Positions 1 through 11,489 of a stretch of DNA of 64,000 bases are shown here, piece by piece; positions within the stretch are counted from its first letter, which is position 1, and the number at the start of each line of letters is the position of its first letter. The notes beneath the pieces were generated by a model. It was given only the letters and a program-made list of their open reading frames with translations. It had not been told where the DNA came from and did no database searches. This DNA is from Methylocystis rosea SV97 (GTDB lineage Bacteria; Pseudomonadota; Alphaproteobacteria; Rhizobiales; Beijerinckiaceae). The position numbers were made by a program, and so were the translations under genes. The stretch lies in NCBI RefSeq assembly GCF_000372845.1, contig NZ_KB889963.1:2224998-2288997 (forward strand), read 5' to 3'.

Positions 1-561
1 CGAGGTGACGAGAAAGCGCCCGTCGGGAGAGATCGTGGCGTCAAGATGCGAGCCCGCCCAGTCGAGCGCTTCCGGCTTGCCGGCGTTCGGAAACCAGAGG
101 GTCGCGCCGCCGTAATGCGCGATCGCCAGCCGGTAGCCTTTGGGGAAGAAGGCGAGCCCGCGCGATGTCGACGGCAGATCCAGCGTCTTCACGTCGCCCT
201 TGGCCGAGCGTGCTCGCGCCACCTTTCCTGCTGTCCACGCCACCGCGCCGCCACGCGCGGCGACGGCGTCGATCCATTTGCCCTTTTCGTCGCCGATGAC
301 TTCGACGCCGCCCTTCGCGTCGGTCGCCACAACGCGCCCGTCGTCTCCGCCGGTGACGAGTCGGTCGCCGTCCTGCGCGACGACGAGGATGGCCGCGTCT
401 TGATGGGCCGGAATGCGGCGTCCCTCCGCGCCATCGCCGAAATGCAGCGTCCCGTCGGCGAGCGCGAAGACCGGCGCGCCGCCGAGGAACGCCGCGGCCG
501 CGACAGGCTCACGAAGCCCAAGGGTTTCGACTTTGTCGGCGAGCGTGGAAGACAGCGTCAC
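1..561 (-). CDS. WD40-repeat protein, C-terminally cut by window edge
   Basis: The frame reads from a GTG at 561 to the left edge without a stop, giving about 187 residues. It shows repeated beta-propeller blades: LADGTLHFGDGAEG, LVTGGDDGRVVATDAKGG and HLDATISPDGRFLVTS are typical WD40 segments. The GTG overlaps the stop of the upstream gene (GTGA), so the two are probably translationally coupled. WD40 propellers are scaffolds, and no catalytic role can be inferred. The rest of the protein lies outside the window. Confidence 0.75.
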   Translation of the reverse strand, partial: MTLSSTLADKVETLGLREPVAAAAFLGGAPVFALADGTLHFGDGAEGRRIPAHQDAAILVVAQDGDRLVTGGDDGRVVATDAKGGVEVIGDEKGKWIDAVAARGGAVAWTAGKVARARSAKGDVKTLDLPSTSRGLAFFPKGYRLAIAHYGGATLWFPNAGKPEALDWAGSHLDATISPDGRFLVTS

Positions 562-1793
562 GGCGATGCATGGTCCTCGGCAGGCGCGCTCCAGCCGATC
601 GGCAGGCGCGGGCGACGTTTCCGGAATTGCCCGCGCATCACGAGCGCGAAGGCGATGGCGTCCAGTCCCGCGAGGGTCAGCCACCACAGCTGCTCGGCCG
701 CGGGACCGAACAGGCAAATGGCGAATCCCGCGCCGAGGCCGCCCAGAAGAAAGGGCGCGAGCGCCGGACGCGACTGGCCGACGAACAGGCTGGTGCGGGC
801 GGCGACGAGCGCCGCCGCGGCCGCGCCGAGCACGCCGAGATCGAACCAGATCTTGAAGATCAGACTGCGCGGCGTCGCCGGCGTCAGATAGCCGCCGAGC
901 ACGCCCCAGGTGGCCGCGCCAAAGCCGTGTCCGATCAATGTCCGCCAGCCGTCCGCCTCGATCATCTGACCCCAGAAGGCGAGATGTCTAAAGAAGCCGG
1001 GCGGACGTTCGGGCCAGATCAGATGGGCCGCATAGGCAGTCAGCGGCGCGAGCAGCACGATCGCCGTCATGAGCGCCGCAAGGAAAATGGCCATCAGCCG
1101 GGCGCGGCCGAAGGCAGCGGCGAAAACAGCCGCGCCGACGGCCAGCGCCGGGACGCCGTTCGGGGCGCCGGAAAGATAGCAGGCGATCACCGTCGCCACC
1201 GCGAGGGCGGCCGCCGAATACCACCGGCCGCGGACGGCGAGCGCGCCCATCGCCGGCCAGACGAGCAGGGCCAGTCCGAGGCCGGCGCGGCCAAGCGGTC
1301 CGACATCGAGAATGTCATCGAGCGTGTACTGCGGCTTCAACAGCAAAGTGACGGCGGCAAGCGCAATCGTCGCCGCGGCGACGCCGATCGGCAACAGGTT
1401 GAGATTAGAGGTTTTGGTGCGCAGCGGCAGAAATCCGGTGGCGAGCGCCACCAGGGCGAGCGTCGCCGTGATTTTTGCGAAGCGTTCCGCTGGTCCCTCG
1501 AACGGGGTCCAAAGCAGCGAGAGCGCCGTCCAGGCGGCGAGCAACAGAGCGGCGAGAAAGGGCGGCGAGAGCAAGATCGAGCGCATCGAGCGCCCCGACC
1601 CTTCCTCCGGCGTCAGCGTCGCGGCGGCGAGCAGCAACGCCGCGCCGATCGGCAGCAGCACATAAACCGTCTGACGCGCCAGAATGGGCGCGATGAGCGA
1701 GATCACGAACAGCAAAAACACGCCGATCCGCAGCAGAAGGCGGGAAGCCTCCTCTGCGGGTTCGTCGGTATTGCGGCGCGAAAGGACTGACAT
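558..1793 (-). CDS. O-antigen ligase/polymerase-like membrane protein
   Basis: This 411-residue protein has about ten hydrophobic segments, beginning with LLLRIGVFLLFVISLIAPILA near the N-terminus. A larger soluble loop containing LIGHGFGAATWGVLGG lies in the second half, a layout typical of the O-antigen ligase (WaaL/Wzy-like) family. Such proteins join or polymerise glycans at the inner membrane. No glycosyltransferase genes lie nearby, so the substrate is unknown. Its stop overlaps the GTG start of the WD40 gene downstream, which suggests an operon. Confidence 0.6.
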   Translation of the reverse strand: MSVLSRRNTDEPAEEASRLLLRIGVFLLFVISLIAPILARQTVYVLLPIGAALLLAAATLTPEEGSGRSMRSILLSPPFLAALLLAAWTALSLLWTPFEGPAERFAKITATLALVALATGFLPLRTKTSNLNLLPIGVAAATIALAAVTLLLKPQYTLDDILDVGPLGRAGLGLALLVWPAMGALAVRGRWYSAAALAVATVIACYLSGAPNGVPALAVGAAVFAAAFGRARLMAIFLAALMTAIVLLAPLTAYAAHLIWPERPPGFFRHLAFWGQMIEADGWRTLIGHGFGAATWGVLGGYLTPATPRSLIFKIWFDLGVLGAAAAALVAARTSLFVGQSRPALAPFLLGGLGAGFAICLFGPAAEQLWWLTLAGLDAIAFALVMRGQFRKRRPRLPIGWSAPAEDHASP

Positions 1794-1923
1794 GGCGGAG
1801 GTGCGGTTGAGTAGGGGATCTTCGATAGAGATTAGAACGAAATCGCCGGCGAGTAGCCTGCCGCAACGCAGTAAACCTGGGAAAGACCCCGATTTTTAGG
1901 CGACTGTGGCGCTTTTGCCTGTT

Positions 1924-3105
1924 TCAGGCCGTTTGGCGCCACTCTTGGCTGACAGCCGCGTCGGGTTCGGCCGCCAGCCGATCGGGGCGCAGCTCCGCCG
2001 CTCGCGTCGGCGCCAGTCTGCCGAGCGCCCAAACGGCGGCGCCGCGCACAATGGCGGCGGCGTCTGCGATGAGCCGCTCGGCTTCGGCGGCAAGTTCCGG
2101 CCGGGCTGAATTGCCGATCGCGATCAGAACATTGCGCAAGAAGCGGTCGCGTCCGATGCGCTTGATGGGCGAACCCGCAAAAAGCGCTCGGAACGCCGAA
2201 TCGTCGAGGCGCGCCAATTCCGCAAGCGGCGGGGCGTCGAATTCGGGGCGCGCGGCGAGCTTCGCCTCGCGTCCGGCGCTCGCATATTTGTTCCACGGGC
2301 AGACCGCGAGACAGTCGTCACAGCCATAGATGCGATTGCCGATCTTGGCGCGCAACTCGAGGGGAATAGGGCCTTTGTGCTCGATCGTCAGATAGGAAAT
2401 GCAGCGCCGCGCATCGAGCCGGTAAGGCGCTGGGAAGGCCGCCGTCGGACAGGCGTCGAGACATTTGGTGCATGAGCCGCAATGATCGTGCTCGGGCGGG
2501 TCCGGTTCGAGGCGAAGAGTCGTGAAAATCGCGCCGAGAAAGAGCCACGATCCGAATTCGCGTGACACGAGATTCGTGTGTTTGCCTTGCCAGCCGACGC
2601 CGGCTGTCTGCGCGAGCGGCTTCTCCATGACGGGCGCGGTGTCGACGAACACCTTGGCGTCGCCCGCGACGGCCCGCTTGAGCATGAATCCGGCGAGCTG
2701 TTTCAGCCGGCCCTTGATGACGTCGTGATAGTCGCGGTTGCGCGCATAGACGGAGATCGTCGCGCAGTCCGGTTTCGTTAGCGAAGCGAGCGGATCTCCA
2801 TCCGGTCCGTAGTTCAGGCCGAGCATGACGAGACTTGCCGCCTCGGGCCAGAGCGCGCGCGGCGCGGCCCGCCGCTCGGCCGTCTCGCGCATCCAATCCA
2901 TGTCGCCGTGCGCGCCGTCCCGCAGCCATTCGTGCAGCCGCTCGCCCTGCTCTGGCGCAACATCGGCCCGCGCGAAGCGGCAGACGTCGAAGCCAAGCTC
3001 GAGTGCGCGGGCGCGGATTTCCTCCTCCAGCGCCGGAACCGCAGGCGATCGAACATCATAAACTGTCGGCGAACCCATCAATGCATTCGGAACAGGCGCC
3101 TGCAT
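1924..3105 (-). CDS. queG: Epoxyqueuosine reductase
   Basis: A cobalamin-dependent iron-sulfur enzyme that reduces epoxyqueuosine to queuosine at position 34 of tRNA, the last step of queuosine synthesis. The 393 residues contain two [4Fe-4S] motifs, [16 protein letters not shown] and [12 protein letters not shown], about 55 residues apart, and the [10 protein letters not shown] segment between them. A HEAT-like alpha-helical C-terminus ([14 protein letters not shown]) follows. Length and motif order match QueG. The ATG at 3105 is one base from the stop of the upstream histidine kinase gene, so the two are very probably cotranscribed, though no functional link is known. Confidence 0.93.
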   Translation of the reverse strand: MQAPVPNALMGSPTVYDVRSPAVPALEEEIRARALELGFDVCRFARADVAPEQGERLHEWLRDGAHGDMDWMRETAERRAAPRALWPEAASLVMLGLNYGPDGDPLASLTKPDCATISVYARNRDYHDVIKGRLKQLAGFMLKRAVAGDAKVFVDTAPVMEKPLAQTAGVGWQGKHTNLVSREFGSWLFLGAIFTTLRLEPDPPEHDHCGSCTKCLDACPTAAFPAPYRLDARRCISYLTIEHKGPIPLELRAKIGNRIYGCDDCLAVCPWNKYASAGREAKLAARPEFDAPPLAELARLDDSAFRALFAGSPIKRIGRDRFLRNVLIAIGNSARPELAAEAERLIADAAAIVRGAAVWALGRLAPTRAAELRPDRLAAEPDAAVSQEWRQTA

Positions 3106-3106
3106 G

Positions 3107-4312
3107 TCAGCAGGGCGCTTGCAGGGGGATCGAGACGATGAACTCGGCGCCAGGATCGTGCTTTTTCATTTCGATCGTCGCACTGAGTTGACGCGTAAAT
3201 GACGCAATGATCCGCATGCCGAGCCCTTTGCGATTGCGAGGGTCGATGTCATCGGGCATTCCAGCGCCTTCGTCGCGCACGGAAACAGTGAATTTCTCAG
3301 CGCCCTGGCGCGCGACCTTCACCGAAATAATTCCCGACTGGCTTTCGTAAGCATATTTCGCCGCATTGGCGATGAGTTCGTTCACGATCAGCGCGGTCGA
3401 AACCGCCCGATCGGTTGCGATGACGATGCCGTCTTCGACTTCTGTGCGCACGTCGCATTGCGCGACGCTTTCATCCAAATCGTGACACAGCGCCTCAATG
3501 TATTTGCCAACGTCCATGCAATCGACGTCCGAGCCGCGAGACAGCTGGTCATGCGCCTTCGCGATCGCTTCCACCCGGTGAGAGGCTTCGTTGAGAAGTT
3601 CCGACACCTGCTCGTCGCCCGCGTCGTTGGCTTGCAGGCGGAGCATGCTGCCGACGATGGAAAGGCTGTTCTTCACGCGATGATTCATTTCTTTGAGCAG
3701 CGCTTCGTTGCGCGCGAGCGCCGCTCTTAGCTTGCGCTCTTCTCGCTCGCGTTCGATCGCCATGCCAAGAAGATTCGCCGCGCCCTGCAGAAAAGCGATG
3801 TCCTGCTCCCTGAAATCGGCCGGCGAGCGGCTGTCGACTTCCAGCACGCCGTATGGCTTTCCGTCACCCTGCAGGATCACATTCATCGCGCGCCGAACGC
3901 CATGCTGACGCAGCAATTCGGGCGTTCTAAATCGCGTCTCCTTTTCGAGGTGATTAGAGATGACAGGTTGGCCGCTGCGTAATGCATATCCAGCAGGCGA
4001 GTCGAGATCCGCGCCGACTTTCGCGACGCCCACCACGCCGCGACTCCAGCCGACGCCGGCGCGCACCAAAAACTGGTTCTCAGACGGAAGTAGCTCCAGC
4101 ACTTTGCAGAAGTCCGCGTCCAGTCCTTGCGCCGTCAATCGCACGGTGTCGGTCAGCAGCTGATCGAACGAAGCGCCCTGGAGGGCGGTGACGCCGAGCT
4201 CCGCCAATATCTCCTGCTGCCGAATGCGCTGCCGCAGTCCGTTCGACGGATCGCCGGCGTCGGCGGGCTTCGACTCAACCTTTTCGCTCTCGCGCTCGTT
4301 GGGTGCGCTCAT
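3107..4312 (-). CDS. Cytoplasmic GAF-domain sensor histidine kinase (HisKA_2/HWE type)
   Basis: The 401 residues have no membrane segment. A GAF sensor domain spans about residues 35-190. It is followed by a HisKA_2 dimerisation domain with phospho-acceptor His211 in [11 protein letters not shown], and a HATPase_c domain with N-box [13 protein letters not shown]1 box DEGAGMP and G2 box GLGMRII. Kinases of this class often feed the general stress response of Alphaproteobacteria or single-domain regulators. No response regulator is encoded nearby, so it is an orphan kinase. The signal sensed by the GAF domain cannot be read from sequence. Confidence 0.88.
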   Translation of the reverse strand: MSAPNERESEKVESKPADAGDPSNGLRQRIRQQEILAELGVTALQGASFDQLLTDTVRLTAQGLDADFCKVLELLPSENQFLVRAGVGWSRGVVGVAKVGADLDSPAGYALRSGQPVISNHLEKETRFRTPELLRQHGVRRAMNVILQGDGKPYGVLEVDSRSPADFREQDIAFLQGAANLLGMAIEREREERKLRAALARNEALLKEMNHRVKNSLSIVGSMLRLQANDAGDEQVSELLNEASHRVEAIAKAHDQLSRGSDVDCMDVGKYIEALCHDLDESVAQCDVRTEVEDGIVIATDRAVSTALIVNELIANAAKYAYESQSGIISVKVARQGAEKFTVSVRDEGAGMPDDIDPRNRKGLGMRIIASFTRQLSATIEMKKHDPGAEFIVSIPLQAPC

Positions 4313-4427
4313 ACAATGGTCCCGTATTGCGGGCTACTTGCCTCACTCCACCCGATGGTTGTCAAGCGCGGCCGCAGCGCGGCTCGCGACAGCGCCGCCT
4401 GAGCCTTCAGACGCCGCTCAGCGACGC

Positions 4428-5111
4428 TTAGAAATCCAGTTCCGCATAGTAGCGGCCCGGCGTCAGTCCTGGAGCCCGATAGGACAGCAGCGGACGAAAC
4501 GCGGGGCGCGACTTGATGCGTTGATACCAGTGTTTCGCCGCCTCAACTTCGTCCCACGGCGCATCGCCAAGATAATCGGCGCAGGAGATATGCGCGGCCG
4601 CTGCGAAGTCAGCATAAGTCAAACGATCGCCCGCGAGCCAGTTGCGCGCATTGGTGAGATAACCAATGTAGTGCATATGGTGGCGAATGTTGGCCCGCGC
4701 CACACGCACCACGTCCATATCGGGCGCTCCGCCCGGAGGCGCAAAGCGCTTGTAAACCTTCTCCGTGATCAGCCAGTTGGTGACCTCGTCGAAAAACTTG
4801 ACGTTGAACCAGTCGACCAATCGACGCGTTTCGATGCGCGCCGCCATTTCCTGCGGCAGGAGTCGTTGCGCGCCACGTTCGGCGCCATAGGTCTCGTCGA
4901 TATATTCGGCGATGAGATTGGCGCCGGGCGCGACAAGGCCGTTATCGTCAACGAAGACTGGCGTGCGGCCGGCGGCGTCAAGCGCGAGAAATTCAGGGCG
5001 GCGATCGCTCACGCGCTCCTCGATGAGCGTAGCGTCTATTCCGTATTCGGACAGGACGAGCCGGACAAATCGCGAATGGGGGCAGAGCGGGTGATGATAA
5101 AGCGTGGGCAT
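4428..5111 (-). CDS. Glutathione S-transferase family protein
   Basis: The 227 residues start with a thioredoxin-like domain (MPTLYHHPLCPHSRFVRLVL, where Cys9-Pro-His-Ser is the active-site position). The glutathione-binding segments GRTPVFVDDNG and APGANLIAEYIDE follow, then an all-helical C-terminal domain with LTYADFAAAAHISCADYLG. This is the two-domain GST fold. A cysteine in the catalytic position suggests an omega/beta-like class acting on thiols or disulfides rather than a conjugating enzyme. It stands alone with no operon partner. Confidence 0.85.
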   Translation of the reverse strand: MPTLYHHPLCPHSRFVRLVLSEYGIDATLIEERVSDRRPEFLALDAAGRTPVFVDDNGLVAPGANLIAEYIDETYGAERGAQRLLPQEMAARIETRRLVDWFNVKFFDEVTNWLITEKVYKRFAPPGGAPDMDVVRVARANIRHHMHYIGYLTNARNWLAGDRLTYADFAAAAHISCADYLGDAPWDEVEAAKHWYQRIKSRPAFRPLLSYRAPGLTPGRYYAELDF

Positions 5112-5241
5112 GAGGCCTTTTCGAGCGGACGCGAAGCGACGAGCTACGCCGCTTCTGTATGCTGGTTCGGGTTAGCGCCGCTAGCCGGCGGTTTTACGGC
5201 TTTGATGAGCTTTTAGCGCGCAGCTTTTGCTAGGATATGCC

Positions 5242-5964
5242 ATGATTCGTTTGCTCTTCGCACTTTCGCTCGGCCTGATGTTGTTCACGGCCGCGGGGAA
5301 CGCCGACACGCTGAAGGACGGCGTTCCAAATCTCTCAGTCATTGGCGAGGCTTACGAGGACGTCGCGCCCGACCTGGCGATCCTGCGGTTCGGCGTCGTC
5401 ACCGAACGGCCGCTGGCCGCCGACGCCGCGGCGGAAAATGCGCGCGCGGTCGAAGCTGTTCTCGCCGAGCTCAAAAAATCAGGCGTTCCCGACGCTGAAG
5501 TGCAGACGCAGGGCGTAACGCTCACGCCCGTCACTGTCGAAGAGCGAGACCCAAAGACAGGCAAACCCAAGACATCGCAAAAGTTTTTCCGCGCGCGTAA
5601 CGATTTGCGCGTGCGGGTGACTCGAATCGAACAGGCCGGCGAAATCGCGGGCGGTCTGATCGACAAGGGCGTTAACAGCTTCGAAGGCATTGACTTCGAA
5701 ATCGCGCAACCCAGGCAACGGCTTGACGCATTGCGGCGCGAAGCGGTTAAGGACGCCGAGCGGCAGGCGAAAATCTATGCGGAGGCGGCCGGGCTGCGGC
5801 TGTCCCGCGTGATCGAAATTCGTCCGCTCGAGGAGATCGACGTGCGCCCGCGCGCCTATGCGGCGAAGGCGGCCGGGACTCCCGGAGCCGCCGAGATTCC
5901 TTTGCGTCCAGGCCTGGAGCGTCTCTCTGCGCGCGTGAATATCGTCTGGGGACTCTCGCGCTAG
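5242..5964 (+). CDS. SIMPL domain (DUF541) periplasmic protein
   Basis: A signal peptide (MIRLLFALSLGLMLFTAAGNA) precedes a single SIMPL/DUF541 domain recognisable from LSVIGEAYEDVAPDLAILRF and KDAERQAKIYAEAAGLRLS. The family is periplasmic or outer-membrane associated and linked to oxidative stress in some bacteria, but its biochemical role is not established. The ATG at 5242 was chosen over a TTG at 5227 because an AGGA lies 7 bases upstream and the signal peptide then begins cleanly. Mature length is about 219 residues, normal for the family. Confidence 0.85.
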   Translation: MIRLLFALSLGLMLFTAAGNADTLKDGVPNLSVIGEAYEDVAPDLAILRFGVVTERPLAADAAAENARAVEAVLAELKKSGVPDAEVQTQGVTLTPVTVEERDPKTGKPKTSQKFFRARNDLRVRVTRIEQAGEIAGGLIDKGVNSFEGIDFEIAQPRQRLDALRREAVKDAERQAKIYAEAAGLRLSRVIEIRPLEEIDVRPRAYAAKAAGTPGAAEIPLRPGLERLSARVNIVWGLSR

Positions 5965-6098
5965 TTCGCTCTGCCTGCTGAAGCGGCGAAAGCGGGCGCT
6001 GCTGCTCGTAATTTGCTCGCCTGAAGCCGTATCGCGCTGCACAATTTCACGCTAAGCTCGCGTTCGCGACTGGTGGGCCGCAATGTGAGGGGTCGCTG

Positions 6099-6509
6099 AT
6101 GGCTCATGTCATCTTTTACGAAAAGCCGGGCTGCGCCGGCAATGCGCGGCAAAAGGCGTTGCTCGTCGCCTCTGGACATGAGGTTGAGGTTCGGGACCTT
6201 CTGACCGAATCCTGGAGCCCCTCGAGCCTGCGTCCCTATTTCGGCTCCAAGCCGTTGCCGGAATGGTTCAACGCCGCCTCGCCGCGCATCAAATCCGGCG
6301 AAATCGACCTCGAGAAAGTCACGCCGCAGGAAGCATTGGTGATGATGATGCTCGATCCGGTGCTCATCCGTCGCCCGCTGATGCGCATCGGCGACCATTG
6401 CGAGGCTGGTTTCGACTCGGCGGCAGTCGACCAGTGGATCGGACTTAAGCCGACCGACGAAACTGTCAGCGATGTATGCGTGCGCTCCATCGCAAACGAC
6501 ACTTTCTAG
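6099..6509 (+). CDS. ArsC/Spx-like nitrogenase-associated protein
   Basis: 136 residues with the thioredoxin-like ArsC fold. The N-terminal FYEKPGCAGNARQKALL carries the single active-site cysteine of the family, and the C-terminal RRPLMRI segment corresponds to the RPL of ArsC and Spx proteins. The overall sequence is that of the 'nitrogenase-associated protein' subgroup, often found near nif genes in diazotrophs. No nif genes occur in this window, so a link to nitrogen fixation rests only on family knowledge. An arsenate reductase role is unlikely because the second redox partner cysteines are missing. Confidence 0.8.
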   Translation: MAHVIFYEKPGCAGNARQKALLVASGHEVEVRDLLTESWSPSSLRPYFGSKPLPEWFNAASPRIKSGEIDLEKVTPQEALVMMMLDPVLIRRPLMRIGDHCEAGFDSAAVDQWIGLKPTDETVSDVCVRSIANDTF

Positions 6510-6665
6510 CCTCCTAGGCAGCGCTGCTCCGCCATAAACGTGGCGCTGCCAACCCCCTCCCGACGAACCATAATATGCTAGTGGCTCGGTTCGGCCGTGC
6601 GCAGCCCATATCAATTGGCGCGGCTGCCGTGACCGTGGGGGAAGACGGGGAGGAGGAGCCTAAGC

Positions 6666-10307
<3,642 letters not shown>

Positions 10308-10363
10308 GCAGGCGCGGGCCAGAGACACATGCCACTATTGTGACATCGCGGAATCACGATCGC

Positions 10364-10413
10364 CTGGTGGGCCGGGCAGGACTCGAACCTGCAACCAGAC
10401 CGTTATGAGCGGC
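10364..10413. repeat. Left island boundary: 50-bp copy of tRNA-Ile2 3' portion (att site)
   Basis: These 50 bases are identical to 23581-23630, which cover the CCA end, T arm, variable region and anticodon arm of the intact tRNA-Ile2 gene. Sequence identity stops exactly after the anticodon stem, so the copy lacks the D arm and 5' acceptor strand and cannot make a tRNA. This is the expected displaced tRNA end left by site-specific integration into the 3' half of a tRNA gene. Confidence 0.92.
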
Positions 10414-11183
10414 GGCGCGGCGGTAAAATACATTGGAAACCGTTGATTCATATAGCTTGGCGGTTAGTCGCGTTCTCGTTCAGTTCATGTTTATCGGTGG
10501 CCAAACGGTGGACCGTGCGAATTGCACGCTCTGCTGTCAAGCAGGTCTGGACACATGAACGCGCGTAATGAGAGAAATTCAGAAGCGGCGTCATCGCTGG
10601 CACTGGCTTCACTCCGTGAGCTTGATGCCTAGAAGCCGCGCGAAGGGTTCCACTACTCCTATTGCAATTTCGACGGATCGATGATCACAGCAACGTCCGC
10701 TGGCTTTGCGAACCCGCTCGATCATATCGGCGGAGCCGCCAGGACTGTCGCCCCAAGCAGCTGATCGCCCGTCTGCTGGTCGGGGTTGGCAACCTTGCGC
10801 CGTCGAGCACCTCGATGGGCGTAGCGCTCACAGCGCCGTCGTGCGCTCCTCAGATAGTTTTTGCGTTGTTGGCGGCGCGGCGGATCGCCATTATCAATGC
10901 TGGGCACGGAGCCGCGAAAAGATTGAGTGGAAGCGTTGTATCCGTCACCGACATCCTGTCATCGCATCGAGAACGATTGTTCGTCGACCGACTTTGATCA
11001 AAGGTCGAGTGTCGTGCGCATGAACAACGCGGATCATTCCGTGGAACGAATGTCCAGCAAAAGCGTTGACTTAGCATAGGCGCGGCGCCTACCGGTGCCG
11101 CAAGAGTTGCCATAAAGACGCATTTGAGAGCTTCCGCGCATCGAGATGGGAGCGCTACATGTTCATTTTAGTAGGAGGCGGCC
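10414..11183. other. Left end of island, no convincing gene
   Basis: No frame has both a good ribosome site and a recognisable product. A short minus-strand frame (10609-10725, MIERVRKASGRCC...) with coding-like composition ends in a proper stop and may be the tail of a decayed gene. At 10494-10511 TCGGTGGCCAAACGGTGG nearly repeats a sequence beside the integrase (23524-23542). Confidence 0.5.
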
Positions 11184-11489
11184 ATGGAGTCGGCGCGATA
11201 CCGAGTTTTGTTGCGCGTAAAGGATGCATCCGAACTGGCGACGATTGAAGCCGACACTGGATGCATGCCCCGGCGCCGGCTTGAGGACGGCACGCTGGAA
11301 ATTGTCGCGGAAATCGACGCCGACGCAATCAAGAAGCTGAAACGCAAGCGCACCGTGCAGATGGAAGTTCTGGCAAATGCGACCGAAGAGGGGAAGCGTT
11401 CGGCCGGCGAGGTGTCGCGGGGCAATCGTTACGCGGATGGAAAGCTGCCCAAGCCACTCGGTCTGAGAGAGGTGCGCCGTGTGGACTAA
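11184..11489 (+). CDS. Small protein resembling a peptidase propeptide, partner of the M14-vWA gene
   Basis: 101 residues with a good SD (TAGGAGG) 6 bases before the ATG. The first 60 residues (YRVLLRVKDASELATIEAD, then LEDGTLEIVAEIDADAIKKL) have the alternating strand-helix-strand pattern seen in compact propeptides or inhibitors of secreted carboxypeptidases. The remainder is charged and basic. The stop overlaps the GTG of the next gene by 11 bases, implying translational coupling. I do not recognise the family. The idea that it is a detached prodomain or inhibitor is inference from size, position and pattern only. Confidence 0.7.
   Translation: MESARYRVLLRVKDASELATIEADTGCMPRRRLEDGTLEIVAEIDADAIKKLKRKRTVQMEVLANATEEGKRSAGEVSRGNRYADGKLPKPLGLREVRRVD

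Noticed and set aside
570..1790. 406-residue open frame on the plus strand
   Set aside because: Antisense to the O-antigen-ligase-like gene; the product would be almost wholly Arg, Gln and Glu.
10364..10413. A second tRNA-Ile gene at the left island end
   Set aside because: Only the 3' part is present; the D arm and 5' acceptor strand are missing, so it is an att remnant.
10662..10997. 111-residue open frame at the left end of the island
   Set aside because: No ribosome site, Arg/Ser-rich composition and no motif; competing frames on the other strand look no worse.
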